Source: Pseudomonas sp. BN417 (GTDB taxonomy: Bacteria > Pseudomonadota > Gammaproteobacteria > Pseudomonadales > Pseudomonadaceae). Taken from it: a stretch of DNA of 33,076 bases. The stretch is taken from the NCBI RefSeq assembly GCF_029871205.1, contig NZ_SSOJ01000132.1, positions 1 through 33,076 of the forward strand, in the 5' to 3' direction. A model generated the notes under the pieces. The model worked only from the letters and a program-made list of their open reading frames with translations. It was not told where the DNA came from and did not search any database. Of the stretch, positions 7,321-14,456 are shown piece by piece. Position 1 is the first letter of the stretch. Every line of letters begins with the position of its first letter. Both the position numbers and the translations under genes were made by a program.

Positions 7321-7410
7321 CCCACAAATTCTGTGGAGCGAGCTGTGGATATCTTCGGGATAGATCGCTCCGGGGCCCGTGCTTGGGGGCCTGGAAGCGG
7401 TTGCTCGGTT
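7321..7410. repeat. 90-nt intergenic repeat, copy 1
   Basis: The copy starts CCCACAAATTCTGTGG, contains TGTGGATATCTTCGGGAT and ends GGTTGCTCGGTT. Aligned without gaps, it matches copies 2 and 3 over its full 90 nt, at imperfect identity. Confidence 0.75.
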
Positions 7411-7470
7411 ATTGAACGGGGAGGGTGCAACTCGTGACGTTCGATGGCGCCCCGGGACCGGCCGCGGATA

Positions 7471-7560
7471 CCCACGGATTCTGTGGGGCAAGTTGTGGAT
7501 ATCTTTGGGATGGCTGCTTGCAGGGCCCGCGGCTTCTGGCATGGAAGCGCTTGCTCGGTT
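7471..7560. repeat. 90-nt intergenic repeat, copy 2
   Basis: Exactly 150 bp downstream of copy 1. It starts CCCACGGATTCTGTGG, contains TGTGGATATCTTTGGGAT and ends GCTTGCTCGGTT. Its shared TGTGGATAT differs from the DnaA-box complement TGTGGATAA at one base. Confidence 0.75.
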
Positions 7561-7623
7561 TTTGTGCAAGTGGGTTGTCCGGTTGATTTTTTGGGTTGCG
7601 ATGGGTAGGCCTTTGGCCTCCTT

Positions 7624-7647
7624 GGCGAATGAATTCGCCCCTACAGG
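7624..7647. repeat. REP-like element family B, copy 1 (GCGAATGAATTCGC core)
   Basis: The core GCGAAT-GA-ATTCGC is followed by CCCTACAGG. Other copies in this window, all intergenic, are at 8590-8613 (reverse), 11412-11436, 11522-11540, 13061-13086, 17102-17127, 19151-19198 and, degenerate, 19840-19888. Confidence 0.75.
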
Positions 7648-7672
7648 TGCGGCGAATTCCGGATGGGGAATG

Positions 7673-7762
7673 CTCACAGAAACTGTGGGAGATTCTGTGG
7701 ATATCTTCGGGATAAGTGTGTGGGTGGCGCGCGGTGGCTGGGCTGGAAGCGCTTGCTCGGTT
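7673..7762. repeat. 90-nt intergenic repeat, copy 3
   Basis: This is the most diverged copy at its 5' end (CTCACAGAAACTGTGG), but it keeps TGTGGATATCTTCGGGAT and the GGAAGCGCTTGCTCGGTT end. It stops just before the stop codon of the PhyH gene. A family-B REP lies between copies 2 and 3. Confidence 0.7.
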
Positions 7763-7770
7763 TTTCGGCG

Positions 7771-8520
7771 TCAGTCGTATTCGGCGGCTTCATGGTCGCC
7801 CAGCAGGCGACGCTGGCGCGGGGTGCAGGCAGCCAGCACCGCAGGGTTGAACTGCCAGTACAGGTAGGGCGAGAACTTCTGCGCCACCATGCGTCGGCCG
7901 TAATGGACCTGCAGCAGGTAGCGGCTGCGGTCGGCGCTGCGGTTGCGGCTGCCGGCGTGCCAGAGTTCGCTGCGAAACACCAAGGCATCGCCTGCGCGGC
8001 ACAGCACGGCTTCGGCGGGGCGGCCCTGCCAGATTGTTTCGCCGGGCCGGGGCCTGCGCCCGGCGCGGTGGCTGCCGGGAATGACCAGGGTGGGGCAGAG
8101 GTCGGTGTCTATGTCGTCGAGGTAGAGGTGGGCGGTGCAGATCTGCATCGGCAACTGGAAGGCCGGGTCGGCCAGCAGGCTTTCCGGCAGGTCCATCACC
8201 AGGTGGTCGAGGTGCAGTTCGGCGCCGACGAATCCGGGATGGTTGCGCCAGGCGGTCTGGCCGATCACATGGCAATCCGCGCCCAGGGCGGCCTCGGCCA
8301 GTTCAATGACGCCGGGCAGGTCGAGGTAGGGCAGCCATTCCGGGCCGCGGTTGAATACGCATTTGAAGTGGTCGTCCACCAGGCCGATGTAGTCCCAGTG
8401 GATGGGCCGCAATTGGTCGATGAGCTGGCGCAGGGCGGCTATGCGCGGTGCGTCGAGCACCTTTGGGAGCAGGGTGTAGCCCTGTTCGTGCAGGGCCTGG
8501 AGGTGGGCGGCGGTGGACAT
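7771..8520 (-). CDS. Phytanoyl-CoA dioxygenase (PhyH) family protein
   Basis: The 249-residue protein has the Fe(II)/2-oxoglutarate dioxygenase signature: H103-x-D105 (LHLDHL) and distal H188 (ELWHAGSRNRS), with R194 placed to bind 2-oxoglutarate. PGSHRAG at about 148-154 is typical of PhyH. Length is normal for bacterial members. These enzymes hydroxylate small molecules such as acyl-CoAs, ectoine or natural products; nothing nearby fixes the substrate. The gene is on the same strand as the N-acetyltransferase gene, with REP-rich DNA between them, so an operon is doubtful. Confidence 0.9.
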   Translation of the reverse strand: MSTAAHLQALHEQGYTLLPKVLDAPRIAALRQLIDQLRPIHWDYIGLVDDHFKCVFNRGPEWLPYLDLPGVIELAEAALGADCHVIGQTAWRNHPGFVGAELHLDHLVMDLPESLLADPAFQLPMQICTAHLYLDDIDTDLCPTLVIPGSHRAGRRPRPGETIWQGRPAEAVLCRAGDALVFRSELWHAGSRNRSADRSRYLLQVHYGRRMVAQKFSPYLYWQFNPAVLAACTPRQRRLLGDHEAAEYD

Positions 8521-8534
8521 GGGGACCTCGGTCC

Positions 8535-8577
8535 GATGGGTATCGCTGCGCTCAGCGGAGCGTTTTCCATCCTACGA
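8535..8577. repeat. Family-A REP, variant copy
   Basis: The copy begins GATGGGTATCGCTGCGCTC and ends TCCATCCTACG, with a longer centre than the other copies. It lies immediately upstream of the PhyH start codon. Confidence 0.6.
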
Positions 8578-8589
8578 CTGAGTTGCCCC

Positions 8590-8675
8590 TGTGGGAGTGA
8601 TTTCATTCGCGATGCGGTGCGCTGCGCGCACCGGAGTTCCGAGCACAAGGGCCGGTGCGCATGGCGCACCCTACG
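8590..8675. repeat. Compound repeat: reversed family-B REP plus GGTGCGC hairpin pair
   Basis: A reversed family-B unit (8590-8613) is followed by two hairpins with the same 7-bp arms, GGTGCGC/GCGCACC: loop TGC at 8616-8632 and loop ATG at 8654-8670. The second is followed by CTACG. This is a third palindrome family, between the PhyH and nat genes. Confidence 0.7.
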
Positions 8676-8677
8676 CC

Positions 8678-9514
8678 TTATCCCGTCAGCAGGCCCGCCA
8701 GCCTCACTCGCAGCGGCTCGATATCCTCTTCCCGCAGGTCGAGCAGGAAGTCCGTCTTCAAGACCTCGATCAGCTCCAGGGCTTCCTCGATCTTGCGGCT
8801 TTCCACCCGGCCATCCAGGTAGCGCCGGTTCAAGGTGCCGTTGGCCAGGGTGAGGCGGCAGTCACCGTCGCCGCGGGCGCTCATCAGCATCTGCCGGAAA
8901 ATGCTGTCGGGGTGGGTGGAGGTGTACCAGTTGCGCGGGATGTAATCGACCCAGGCGTGGGTTTCCGGGCGGAAGCGATAGACCGCTGCCCAGCCGGTCT
9001 CGGCGCGGAAATTCTCCAGTTGCACCTCGCTGGTGCCGTCGTCCTGGGGCCGCAGGCGGAAGGGGAAGTCGGGGATTTCCCGGTCGCCCAGGGGCACGGC
9101 GCGCCAGGGGGTGGCGGAGCCGAAACCGACGTCCACCAGGTGCGGGCCCTCGTCGAGCAGCACCCGCAGCGTCAGGTGGGAAAGCATGGTCTGCGGCGCG
9201 TCCAGCGGCAGACCCCAGCGCACGCGGGCGGCCAGCAGTTCGACGCGGTAGCCGAGGCTGAGCAGCAGGCGGGCGAACAGGTTGTTCAGTTCGAAGCAGT
9301 AGCCGCCGCGCCGGCGTTCCACCACCTTGGCGAACACCGCATCGCCGTCGATGCGGATGGGGCGATCCAGCAGCACGTCGACGTTCTCGAAGGCCACCTG
9401 GCGCTGGTGGGCAGCGATCAGCCGGTCGAGGGCGGCGAGGTCAGGCTGTTGCGGGGCGGGGGTGTCCAGGTAGCGCAGGTAGGCCTCGGACTGCTGCGGG
9501 GTCAGCGCGTGCAT
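8678..9514 (-). CDS. nat: Arylamine N-acetyltransferase
   Basis: The 278-residue cytoplasmic enzyme moves an acetyl group from acetyl-CoA to arylamines or hydrazines. The catalytic triad is complete: C73 in RRGGYCFELN, H113 in SHLTLRV and D128 in VDVGFG, with the same His-Asp spacing (15) as in the Salmonella enzyme. QVAFENVDVLL at about 39-49 is the family's N-terminal signature. Length is standard. Upstream is a 365-bp control region shared with the divergent symporter gene. Confidence 0.95.
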   Translation of the reverse strand: MHALTPQQSEAYLRYLDTPAPQQPDLAALDRLIAAHQRQVAFENVDVLLDRPIRIDGDAVFAKVVERRRGGYCFELNNLFARLLLSLGYRVELLAARVRWGLPLDAPQTMLSHLTLRVLLDEGPHLVDVGFGSATPWRAVPLGDREIPDFPFRLRPQDDGTSEVQLENFRAETGWAAVYRFRPETHAWVDYIPRNWYTSTHPDSIFRQMLMSARGDGDCRLTLANGTLNRRYLDGRVESRKIEEALELIEVLKTDFLLDLREEDIEPLRVRLAGLLTG

Positions 9515-9879
9515 GGTGGTCGGCTCCGTGACGATGAAGCCAGGATGCTAGCAGAAGCCCAGGCTGGCCGGACAAACGGTAGCTTGGTGTTTATCTTAAT
9601 CAACGGCTTATGTAAAAAATAAAATACTGGCGAGTCACAAGGTGACATTGCAAAGCTCTATAAATCAGGGTATTGAGCTGCATCCTGTCTGCAGGGTCAG
9701 ATGCGTTCTGTCGATTTTTTTGCTCATCTGCATCGTAATTGTTTGACATATTTTACGTGTTTGGCAGACTGCGCCTCCGTGGTGACCGCCCGGTTCGCTC
9801 CGTTCCGGGTCCTCTGCGTCAATAACAAAAACTCCGTCAGTCGAGGACCTGCCGCCCAGGCGTCCTGGCCCCGACAGGC
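9515..9879. promoter_or_regulatory. Divergent nat/symporter intergenic region
   Basis: The first half is clearly AT-richer than its surroundings. A TTGACA lies at 9743-9748 but lacks a good -10 at the right distance. Downstream, GGTCCTC (9808-9814) can pair with GAGGACC (9843-9849). The loop between them contains AATAACAA (9821-9828), which matches the AANAANAA motif bound by Hfq/Crc in Pseudomonas. Confidence 0.5.
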
Positions 9880-9900
9880 GTGCCTCTGGAACAAGAACAA
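9821..9900 (+). promoter_or_regulatory. Candidate Crc/Hfq catabolite-repression motifs
   Basis: AATAACAA (9821-9828) and the overlapping AACAAGAA (9890-9897) and AAGAACAA (9893-9900) all fit AANAANAA. The last two abut the internal ATG at 9901, the usual place for Hfq/Crc-mediated translational repression. This reading is stronger if translation starts at 9901. Confidence 0.5.
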
Positions 9901-11346
9901 ATGCTGATCTGGTTTGTTGCGGTATACCTGCTGATCACCGTCGCTGTCGGTTTCTACGCTTCCACCCGCGTGAAGAACTCCACGGACTTCGCCTCCGGCG
10001 GTCGGAGCATGTCCTTCCCCCTGGTCGTGGCCATGGTGTTCGCCACCTGGTTCGGCTCCGAAGCCGTGCTGGGCATTCCCGCCACCTTCCTCGAGGAAGG
10101 CTTCGCTGGGATCATCGAGGACCCCTTCGGTTCGTTCGGCTGCCTGATGCTGGTGGGCCTGGTGTTCGCCCGTCCGCTCTACCGGCTGAACCTGCTGACC
10201 ATCGGTGATTTCTTCCGCAAGCGCTTCGGCCCGAACGTGGAGCTGCTCACCAGCCTGGTGATCATCGCGTCCTATCTTGGCTGGGTCGCCGCGCAGCTCA
10301 CTGCGCTGGGCGTGGTGTTCAGCGTGCTGTCCGACGGTGCTCTGACGACCACCGAGGGCATGATGATCGGCACCTTCATCGTCCTGCTGCACACGCTGTT
10401 CGGCGGCATGTGGTCGGTGGCGATGACCGATTTCCTGCAGATGATGATCATCGTCGTCGGCCTGTTCTATCTGACCTGGCTGGTCGGCGACATGGCAGGC
10501 GGCCCTGCGGCTGTGATCAGCCACGCCGCTGCCGAAGGCAAGTTCACCTTCCTCCATGGGACCTCGGCCAAGGACATCGTCGCCTTCCTCGCCGCCGCGG
10601 TGACCATGATGTTCGGCTCCATCCCGCAGCAGGACGTGTATGCCCGGGTGATGTCGGCCAAGACCGAGAACATCGCCGCCCGCGCCTCGATGACCGGTGC
10701 CTGCTTCTACCTGTGCTTCTGCATGCTGCCGATCTTCCTCGCCTACTCGGCCAAGATGATCGACCCGGAGATGGTCAAGCACTGGCTGGCTGAAGACTCG
10801 CAGATGATCCTGCCGCGCCTGATCCTGGAGCGCACGCCGCTGTTCGCCCAGATCATGTTCTTCGGCGCCATCCTCTCGGCGATCATGTCCACCGCGTCCG
10901 GCACGCTGCTGGCGCCGTCGGTGACCTTCACCGAGAACATCCTCAAGCGCTTCATCCCGGACATGACCGACCGCCAGGCGCTGTTGGCCATGCGTTGCAG
11001 CGTGCTGGCGATGACCTTCGCCACCGGCCTGTTCGCGCTGAACTCCAACTCCAGCATCTACGAGATGGTCGGCAACGCCTACAAGGTGACCCTGGTTGCC
11101 GCAGCCGTGCCGCTGTTCGCTGGCCTGTTCTGGAAACGCGCCACCACCCAGGGTGCGCTGCTGGCCATTGCCGCTGGCCTGGGTTCCTGGGGCCTGCTGG
11201 AAATGACCTACCAGGAATCCGATTTCTGGCCGCCGCAACTGGCAGGCCTGTTGTTCAGCCTCCTGGGCATGGTCGTGGGTTCGCTGCTGCCGCAGTTGGT
11301 GCGCAGCCGCGCCGAGATCATCGGCGCAACCCCGGCCAGCGCCTGA
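9880..11346 (+). CDS. Sodium:solute symporter (SSS family)
   Basis: From a GTG at 9880 the protein has 488 residues; an in-frame ATG at 9901 would give 481. Neither has a strong ribosome site, so the start is uncertain. It is an inner-membrane protein with about 12-13 hydrophobic segments. SSS features are visible: an early YLLITVAVGFYASTR helix, DFASGGRSM, then FATWFGSEAVLGIPATF, and later GSIPQQDVYARVMSAKT and an ILSAIMSTASGTLLAPS helix that carries the small Ser/Thr residues of the Na+ site. It imports an organic solute with Na+; the substrate cannot be told from sequence or neighbours. It is followed by a clear terminator, so it is monocistronic. A-rich motifs at the start suggest catabolite repression. 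Confidence 0.92.
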   Translation: MPLEQEQMLIWFVAVYLLITVAVGFYASTRVKNSTDFASGGRSMSFPLVVAMVFATWFGSEAVLGIPATFLEEGFAGIIEDPFGSFGCLMLVGLVFARPLYRLNLLTIGDFFRKRFGPNVELLTSLVIIASYLGWVAAQLTALGVVFSVLSDGALTTTEGMMIGTFIVLLHTLFGGMWSVAMTDFLQMMIIVVGLFYLTWLVGDMAGGPAAVISHAAAEGKFTFLHGTSAKDIVAFLAAAVTMMFGSIPQQDVYARVMSAKTENIAARASMTGACFYLCFCMLPIFLAYSAKMIDPEMVKHWLAEDSQMILPRLILERTPLFAQIMFFGAILSAIMSTASGTLLAPSVTFTENILKRFIPDMTDRQALLAMRCSVLAMTFATGLFALNSNSSIYEMVGNAYKVTLVAAAVPLFAGLFWKRATTQGALLAIAAGLGSWGLLEMTYQESDFWPPQLAGLLFSLLGMVVGSLLPQLVRSRAEIIGATPASA

Positions 11347-11365
11347 GTGCGTTGAGCCAGATGAG

Positions 11366-11392
11366 AAAGCCCCGCCATGTGCGGGGCTTTTT
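11366..11392 (+). terminator. Rho-independent terminator after the symporter gene
   Basis: The stem AAAGCCCCGC/GCGGGGCTTT closes a CATGT loop and continues into a run of five T, 20 nt after the stop codon. Confidence 0.88.
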
Positions 11393-11411
11393 CATGGGCG
11401 GGGATATTTCA

Positions 11412-11540
11412 TCGCGAATGAATTCGCTCCCACAGGGTGGGTCGGGCGGCGTTCCGCGAGCTTGCGATCCCCATCAGCTCTGTCCGCATGGGTATCGCTC
11501 CGCTCCACCCATCCTACGAAACTGGCGAATGAATTCGACG
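11412..11540. repeat. Cluster of REPs: B (11412-11436), A (11488-11520), B (11522-11540)
   Basis: Two family-B cores (GCGAATGAATTCGC; the second ends GAATTCGACG) flank one family-A unit within 130 bp. The group fills the space between two convergent genes. Confidence 0.75.
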
Positions 11541-11542
11541 GG

Positions 11543-11854
11543 TCAGGCCACCAGTTCGACGAAGCCGCGTAGCACGGTGAGGCCGACGAATACGCTCATG
11601 GCGATCAGGCTGCCGCGAGGCACGCTGTCGACGAAGCCGCGGTAGTTGATGGGGGCGAGGAAGAGCCTGGGCCAGCAGGCGAAAGCGGCGCAGAGGGTGA
11701 GCAGGGAAAGCAGCGCGAGGCTGGCGGAAAAGTCGAAGGTTTCGTCGGAGAAAAAACAGCTGACAGGGATGGCGATGCCCAGGGCGATCCAGCCGGCCGT
11801 GACCACGTTCTCACCCCGGGTGCGCGGGGCGGCTTGGGGGCTGTCGCTGGCCAT
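11543..11854 (-). CDS. Small inner-membrane protein, unknown function
   Basis: From the ATG at 11854, with AAGGA 8 nt upstream, the product is 103 residues; the longer frame upstream lacks a ribosome site. It has a short polar N-terminus, then three hydrophobic segments (about residues 18-35, 42-60 and 77-100), the middle one FSASLALLSLLTLCAAFACW. I do not recognise the family. It is followed downstream by a REP cluster and lies just after the tsx-like gene on the same strand (108 bp apart). Confidence 0.7.
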   Translation of the reverse strand: MASDSPQAAPRTRGENVVTAGWIALGIAIPVSCFFSDETFDFSASLALLSLLTLCAAFACWPRLFLAPINYRGFVDSVPRGSLIAMSVFVGLTVLRGFVELVA

Positions 11855-11930
11855 CGGAAATTTCCTTATCAGACTGCAGGCGGAGACTGGCGCGCATTTT
11901 CCACCTGCCGCCTGGAGGGCGCAAGCCAGA

Positions 11931-11955
11931 GGGGCCCGTCGTTGCGACGGACCCC
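11931..11955. terminator. Possible terminator hairpin of the tsx-like gene
   Basis: GGGG-C-CCGTCG pairs with CGACGG-A-CCCC over a TTG loop, 8 nt after the stop codon. There is no U-run on the minus strand, so it may act only as a 3' stability stem. Confidence 0.45.
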
Positions 11956-11962
11956 TCATTCG

Positions 11963-12781
11963 TCAGAAATGCACCTTGGCCAGCAGGCTGAAGGTGTTCT
12001 GGTCGGTGCCGTCGAGGATCTCGTCGCCGAGGAAGCTGTTGTCGTCGATGGCGTACTTGTTCTTCCAGTAGTCGTACTCGATGCCGACGTAGAAGTGCTT
12101 TACCGCGCTCCAGCCCATTGCCTTGCCCAGGTCGTACTTGATCTGCGGGTTGAAGTGCAGGTTGGCGTGCAGGTCGTTGGGGCGGTCGGAGGTGGCGTCC
12201 TTGTTGTTCCACACCCAGTCCATGAAACCGTCGATCACGACATTAGAGGTGCCCACCGGGATGGTGTAGGACCAGACCGGAGTGACCTGCCACTGGCCGG
12301 ATGGGTTGTTGGTGATGCCGTCGGGCTTGCGGTAGTAGAAGTTCAGCTGGAAGTAGTCGAAGCCGGGGAGCTTCAGGTCGAAGCCCGGGCCGAGCAGGTA
12401 GTTCTGGTTGCGGTTCTCGCCGCGCTCGTAGGTGGCGGCCAGGAGCACGTCGCTGATGGGGCCGAACTCCAGCTTCTGCTCGAAGGTCTTGCCGAAGGAC
12501 AGGCGCGGAGAGATCTCGCCGTAATAGGTGTTCTCGCCCAGGTTGGCGTCTTCCTCGCCGTTGTAGTTGATCTGGTCGACGAAGATGAACAGGTCGCCGA
12601 AGGTCCAGCCGCTGGCGTGCTCGAAGGTGAAGGTCTGCTGGATTTCCGGGTTGATCTGGAAATCCTTGCCATAGAGGTAGGTCAGGCTGTTGTCCTGCCA
12701 CAGCAGCGGGCCATCGGCCAGGGCGTTGCCGGCCGCCAGCAGGCCGCCGGCGAGCATCAGGGCGGAAAGGGTACGGTTCAT
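11963..12781 (-). CDS. Tsx-like outer-membrane nucleoside channel (OmpK/Tsx family)
   Basis: The 272-residue product starts with a signal peptide (cleavage after about residue 22, GNALA|DG). The mature protein is rich in alternating aromatic beta strands and ends in KVHF with the C-terminal Phe typical of BAM-inserted barrels. Conserved Tsx-family traits are WQDNSLTYLYG at the N-terminus, FTFEHASGWTFGDLFIFVD, YGEISPRLSFGK and HLHFNPQIKYDLG-like strands near the end. It should form a 12-stranded barrel passing nucleosides; in Pseudomonas the precise substrate is unproven. The ribosome site is distant (GGAG about 12 nt upstream). Confidence 0.9.
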   Translation of the reverse strand: MNRTLSALMLAGGLLAAGNALADGPLLWQDNSLTYLYGKDFQINPEIQQTFTFEHASGWTFGDLFIFVDQINYNGEEDANLGENTYYGEISPRLSFGKTFEQKLEFGPISDVLLAATYERGENRNQNYLLGPGFDLKLPGFDYFQLNFYYRKPDGITNNPSGQWQVTPVWSYTIPVGTSNVVIDGFMDWVWNNKDATSDRPNDLHANLHFNPQIKYDLGKAMGWSAVKHFYVGIEYDYWKNKYAIDDNSFLGDEILDGTDQNTFSLLAKVHF

Positions 12782-13060
12782 CGGGGGGATTGGCTCCAGG
12801 TCTCGTAACTTCTATCTGCGCAGAACTTGTCTGATTGCTCAGGACTGCCTGCCAGGGCAGGAAAGGCGCCAAGCATTCACGGCGCCCGGTCGGGCGCGCG
12901 ATTATCGGGGGAAAGCAGCGTTTTTCAAGTGGTTATGCGAAGTTCGCCGGAAAATGCCGACCGCTGGAAACTGACCGGGTGCGCAAATCCGGGAGGTTAA
13001 GTTGACCGTTTGGGCGGCTTTACCTTGATTTTGCGCGGTGGGGTCGGTGGGTAGCTGGCT

Positions 13061-13086
13061 TTCGCGAATGAATTCGCTCACACAGG
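13061..13086. repeat. Family-B REP in the kinase upstream region
   Basis: TTCGCGAATGAATTCGCTC followed by ACACAGG. It matches the 11412-11436 copy at all but one or two positions. Confidence 0.75.
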
Positions 13087-13322
13087 CAAAGCCACCAGGG
13101 CCCGCTGCCGGCACGCGCCCTTCCAGTCGATGAACATCGCCGTTTGTCAGTTGCGATGGGGAGAGGCCGATGCCGAGGAGGGAAGGGCGCAACTTCCATA
13201 CCATCTGCCGCCGTGTGCTCTGCCATGGGGCGCCACGAAAAATGGCGGTCATCCGCCTCTGGGGCGAACCGCTGGCGGCTGGGGACTGGCGCCCCAGAAC
13301 TGGGGAAAAATGGGTGGAGAAA

Positions 13323-13336
13323 TGGGGAATTCCCCA
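13323..13336. promoter_or_regulatory. Perfect 14-bp palindrome upstream of the kinase operon
   Basis: TGGGGAATTCCCCA reads the same on both strands. It is about 155 bp before the kinase start codon, with further TGGGGA half-site-like tracts just upstream (CTGGGGA, CTGGGGAAAAA). A regulator binding site is plausible; no protein is assigned. Confidence 0.5.
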
Positions 13337-13490
13337 AACCTGGCGATTGACGGTCGCCGGACGGTAGGACCGCGATCGAAGGGGCCTGCGCTATAACTAC
13401 CGGGAGCCGGCGCTGGACCAGTCGGCCGGCTGAAGACCCCTTTGACGCCTGCCTTGCAAGCGAGCCGTCGGCACCCACGGGGAGGTTTCG

Positions 13491-14450
13491 ATGAACATGG
13501 CGATGGCGGCAAAGCCCTTCAACCTGTTTCGCTGGTTTTCCCTGGTCAGCCTGGTGATCATCCTGGTGGTGGCCATCCTGCTCGGCCCGGCAGCCAGCCG
13601 ATCCCTCATGAGTGAAAGCATCGACCGCGACACCGTGACCACCGAGCACCACGGCCCCGACAGTTGCCTGGCGGAAGCCTACTTCATGCGGGTGCCCCAG
13701 AGCCTCTACCTGGAGAGCTTCATCCCCCTGCTGGACAGCCGTGGTGAAGTGCTCTCGGTGATCGAGATCTACAAGGAGCCGGTGGACCTGATCGCGCGGA
13801 TGAAGCGCGGTTTCATCCTGCTCTGGATCGCCACCGCCCTGGGCGGGGCGGCCATCTACCTCAGCCTGTTCTGGTTCGTGCGCCACGCCTCGCACCTGCT
13901 GGACGACCAGCAACGGCAACTGGTGGAGAACGAAACCCTGACCCTGCTCGGCGAGATGTCCACCGCCGTCGCCCACAGCCTGCGCAATCCGCTGGCGTCC
14001 ATCCGCTCCAGCGCCGAGTTGGCCCTGGAAGACACCCTGGCCGGCTACGGGCCGCAGATCCGCCATGCCGGAATCGAGGTGGACTGGCAAGCGACGCCGG
14101 CGCCCAAGGTGGTCAGCCACCCGGTGCTGCTGAAGCAACTGCTGGGCAGCGTCTTTTCCAACGCCATCGAAGCCATGCCGCGCGGCGGCCGCCTGGCCAT
14201 TCATCTAGAGCCGGACACGCGCCGGCAGCAACTCACCCTGACCATTAGCGACACCGGAAGCGGGATGACGCCGGCCATGCTGGAGATGGCGTTCAAACCC
14301 TTCCACACCACCAAGCGTGGCAGCCTGGGTGTCGGCCTGGTGCTGGTGCGCAAGATAGCCGAGCGCTTCGGTGGCGCAGTCAGGATCGAAAGCCGGGAAA
14401 ACGCCGGCACCAACGTGCACCTGACCTTCAGGGCCACGGCAGGGGGATAG
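13491..14450 (+). CDS. Sensor histidine kinase with two apparent internal deletions
   Basis: The 319-residue product has a GGGGAGG ribosome site, TM1 (about 14-33), a very short periplasmic loop (about 34-107), TM2 (108-130), the H-box with H162 (AVAHSLRNPLASIRSSAELALE), the N-box with N224 (NAIEAMP), DTGSGM (G1), the F-box-like FKPFHTTK and GLGVGLVL-like G2. H162 and N224 are only 62 residues apart, against about 105 in EnvZ and NtrB, so the second DHp helix and the linker to the ATPase domain are missing. The periplasmic part also reads as an abrupt join near residues 47-57. All joins keep the frame. It is 6 bp upstream of its sigma-54 partner regulator. It would lack a normal dimerisation hairpin, so kinase activity is doubtful. 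Confidence 0.88.
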   Translation: MNMAMAAKPFNLFRWFSLVSLVIILVVAILLGPAASRSLMSESIDRDTVTTEHHGPDSCLAEAYFMRVPQSLYLESFIPLLDSRGEVLSVIEIYKEPVDLIARMKRGFILLWIATALGGAAIYLSLFWFVRHASHLLDDQQRQLVENETLTLLGEMSTAVAHSLRNPLASIRSSAELALEDTLAGYGPQIRHAGIEVDWQATPAPKVVSHPVLLKQLLGSVFSNAIEAMPRGGRLAIHLEPDTRRQQLTLTISDTGSGMTPAMLEMAFKPFHTTKRGSLGVGLVLVRKIAERFGGAVRIESRENAGTNVHLTFRATAGG

Positions 14451-14456
14451 ACCGCC

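Larger units (their letters stand above)
12782..13490. other. 709-bp intergenic region between tsx-like and kinase genes
   Basis: No credible gene is seen on either strand. It contains GGCGCC and CCTGCC/GGCAGG inverted repeats near the tsx-like start (about 12845-12890), a family-B REP at 13061-13086 and a perfect 14-bp palindrome at 13323-13336. Several TGGGG tracts lie in the 60 bp before that palindrome. TATAAC at 13392 could be a -10 element but has no matching -35. Confidence 0.6.

Noticed and set aside
9724-11238. A 504-codon minus-strand frame opposite the symporter
   Set aside because: The His/Gly/Arg-rich sequence matches no family; the sense strand is a clear membrane transporter.
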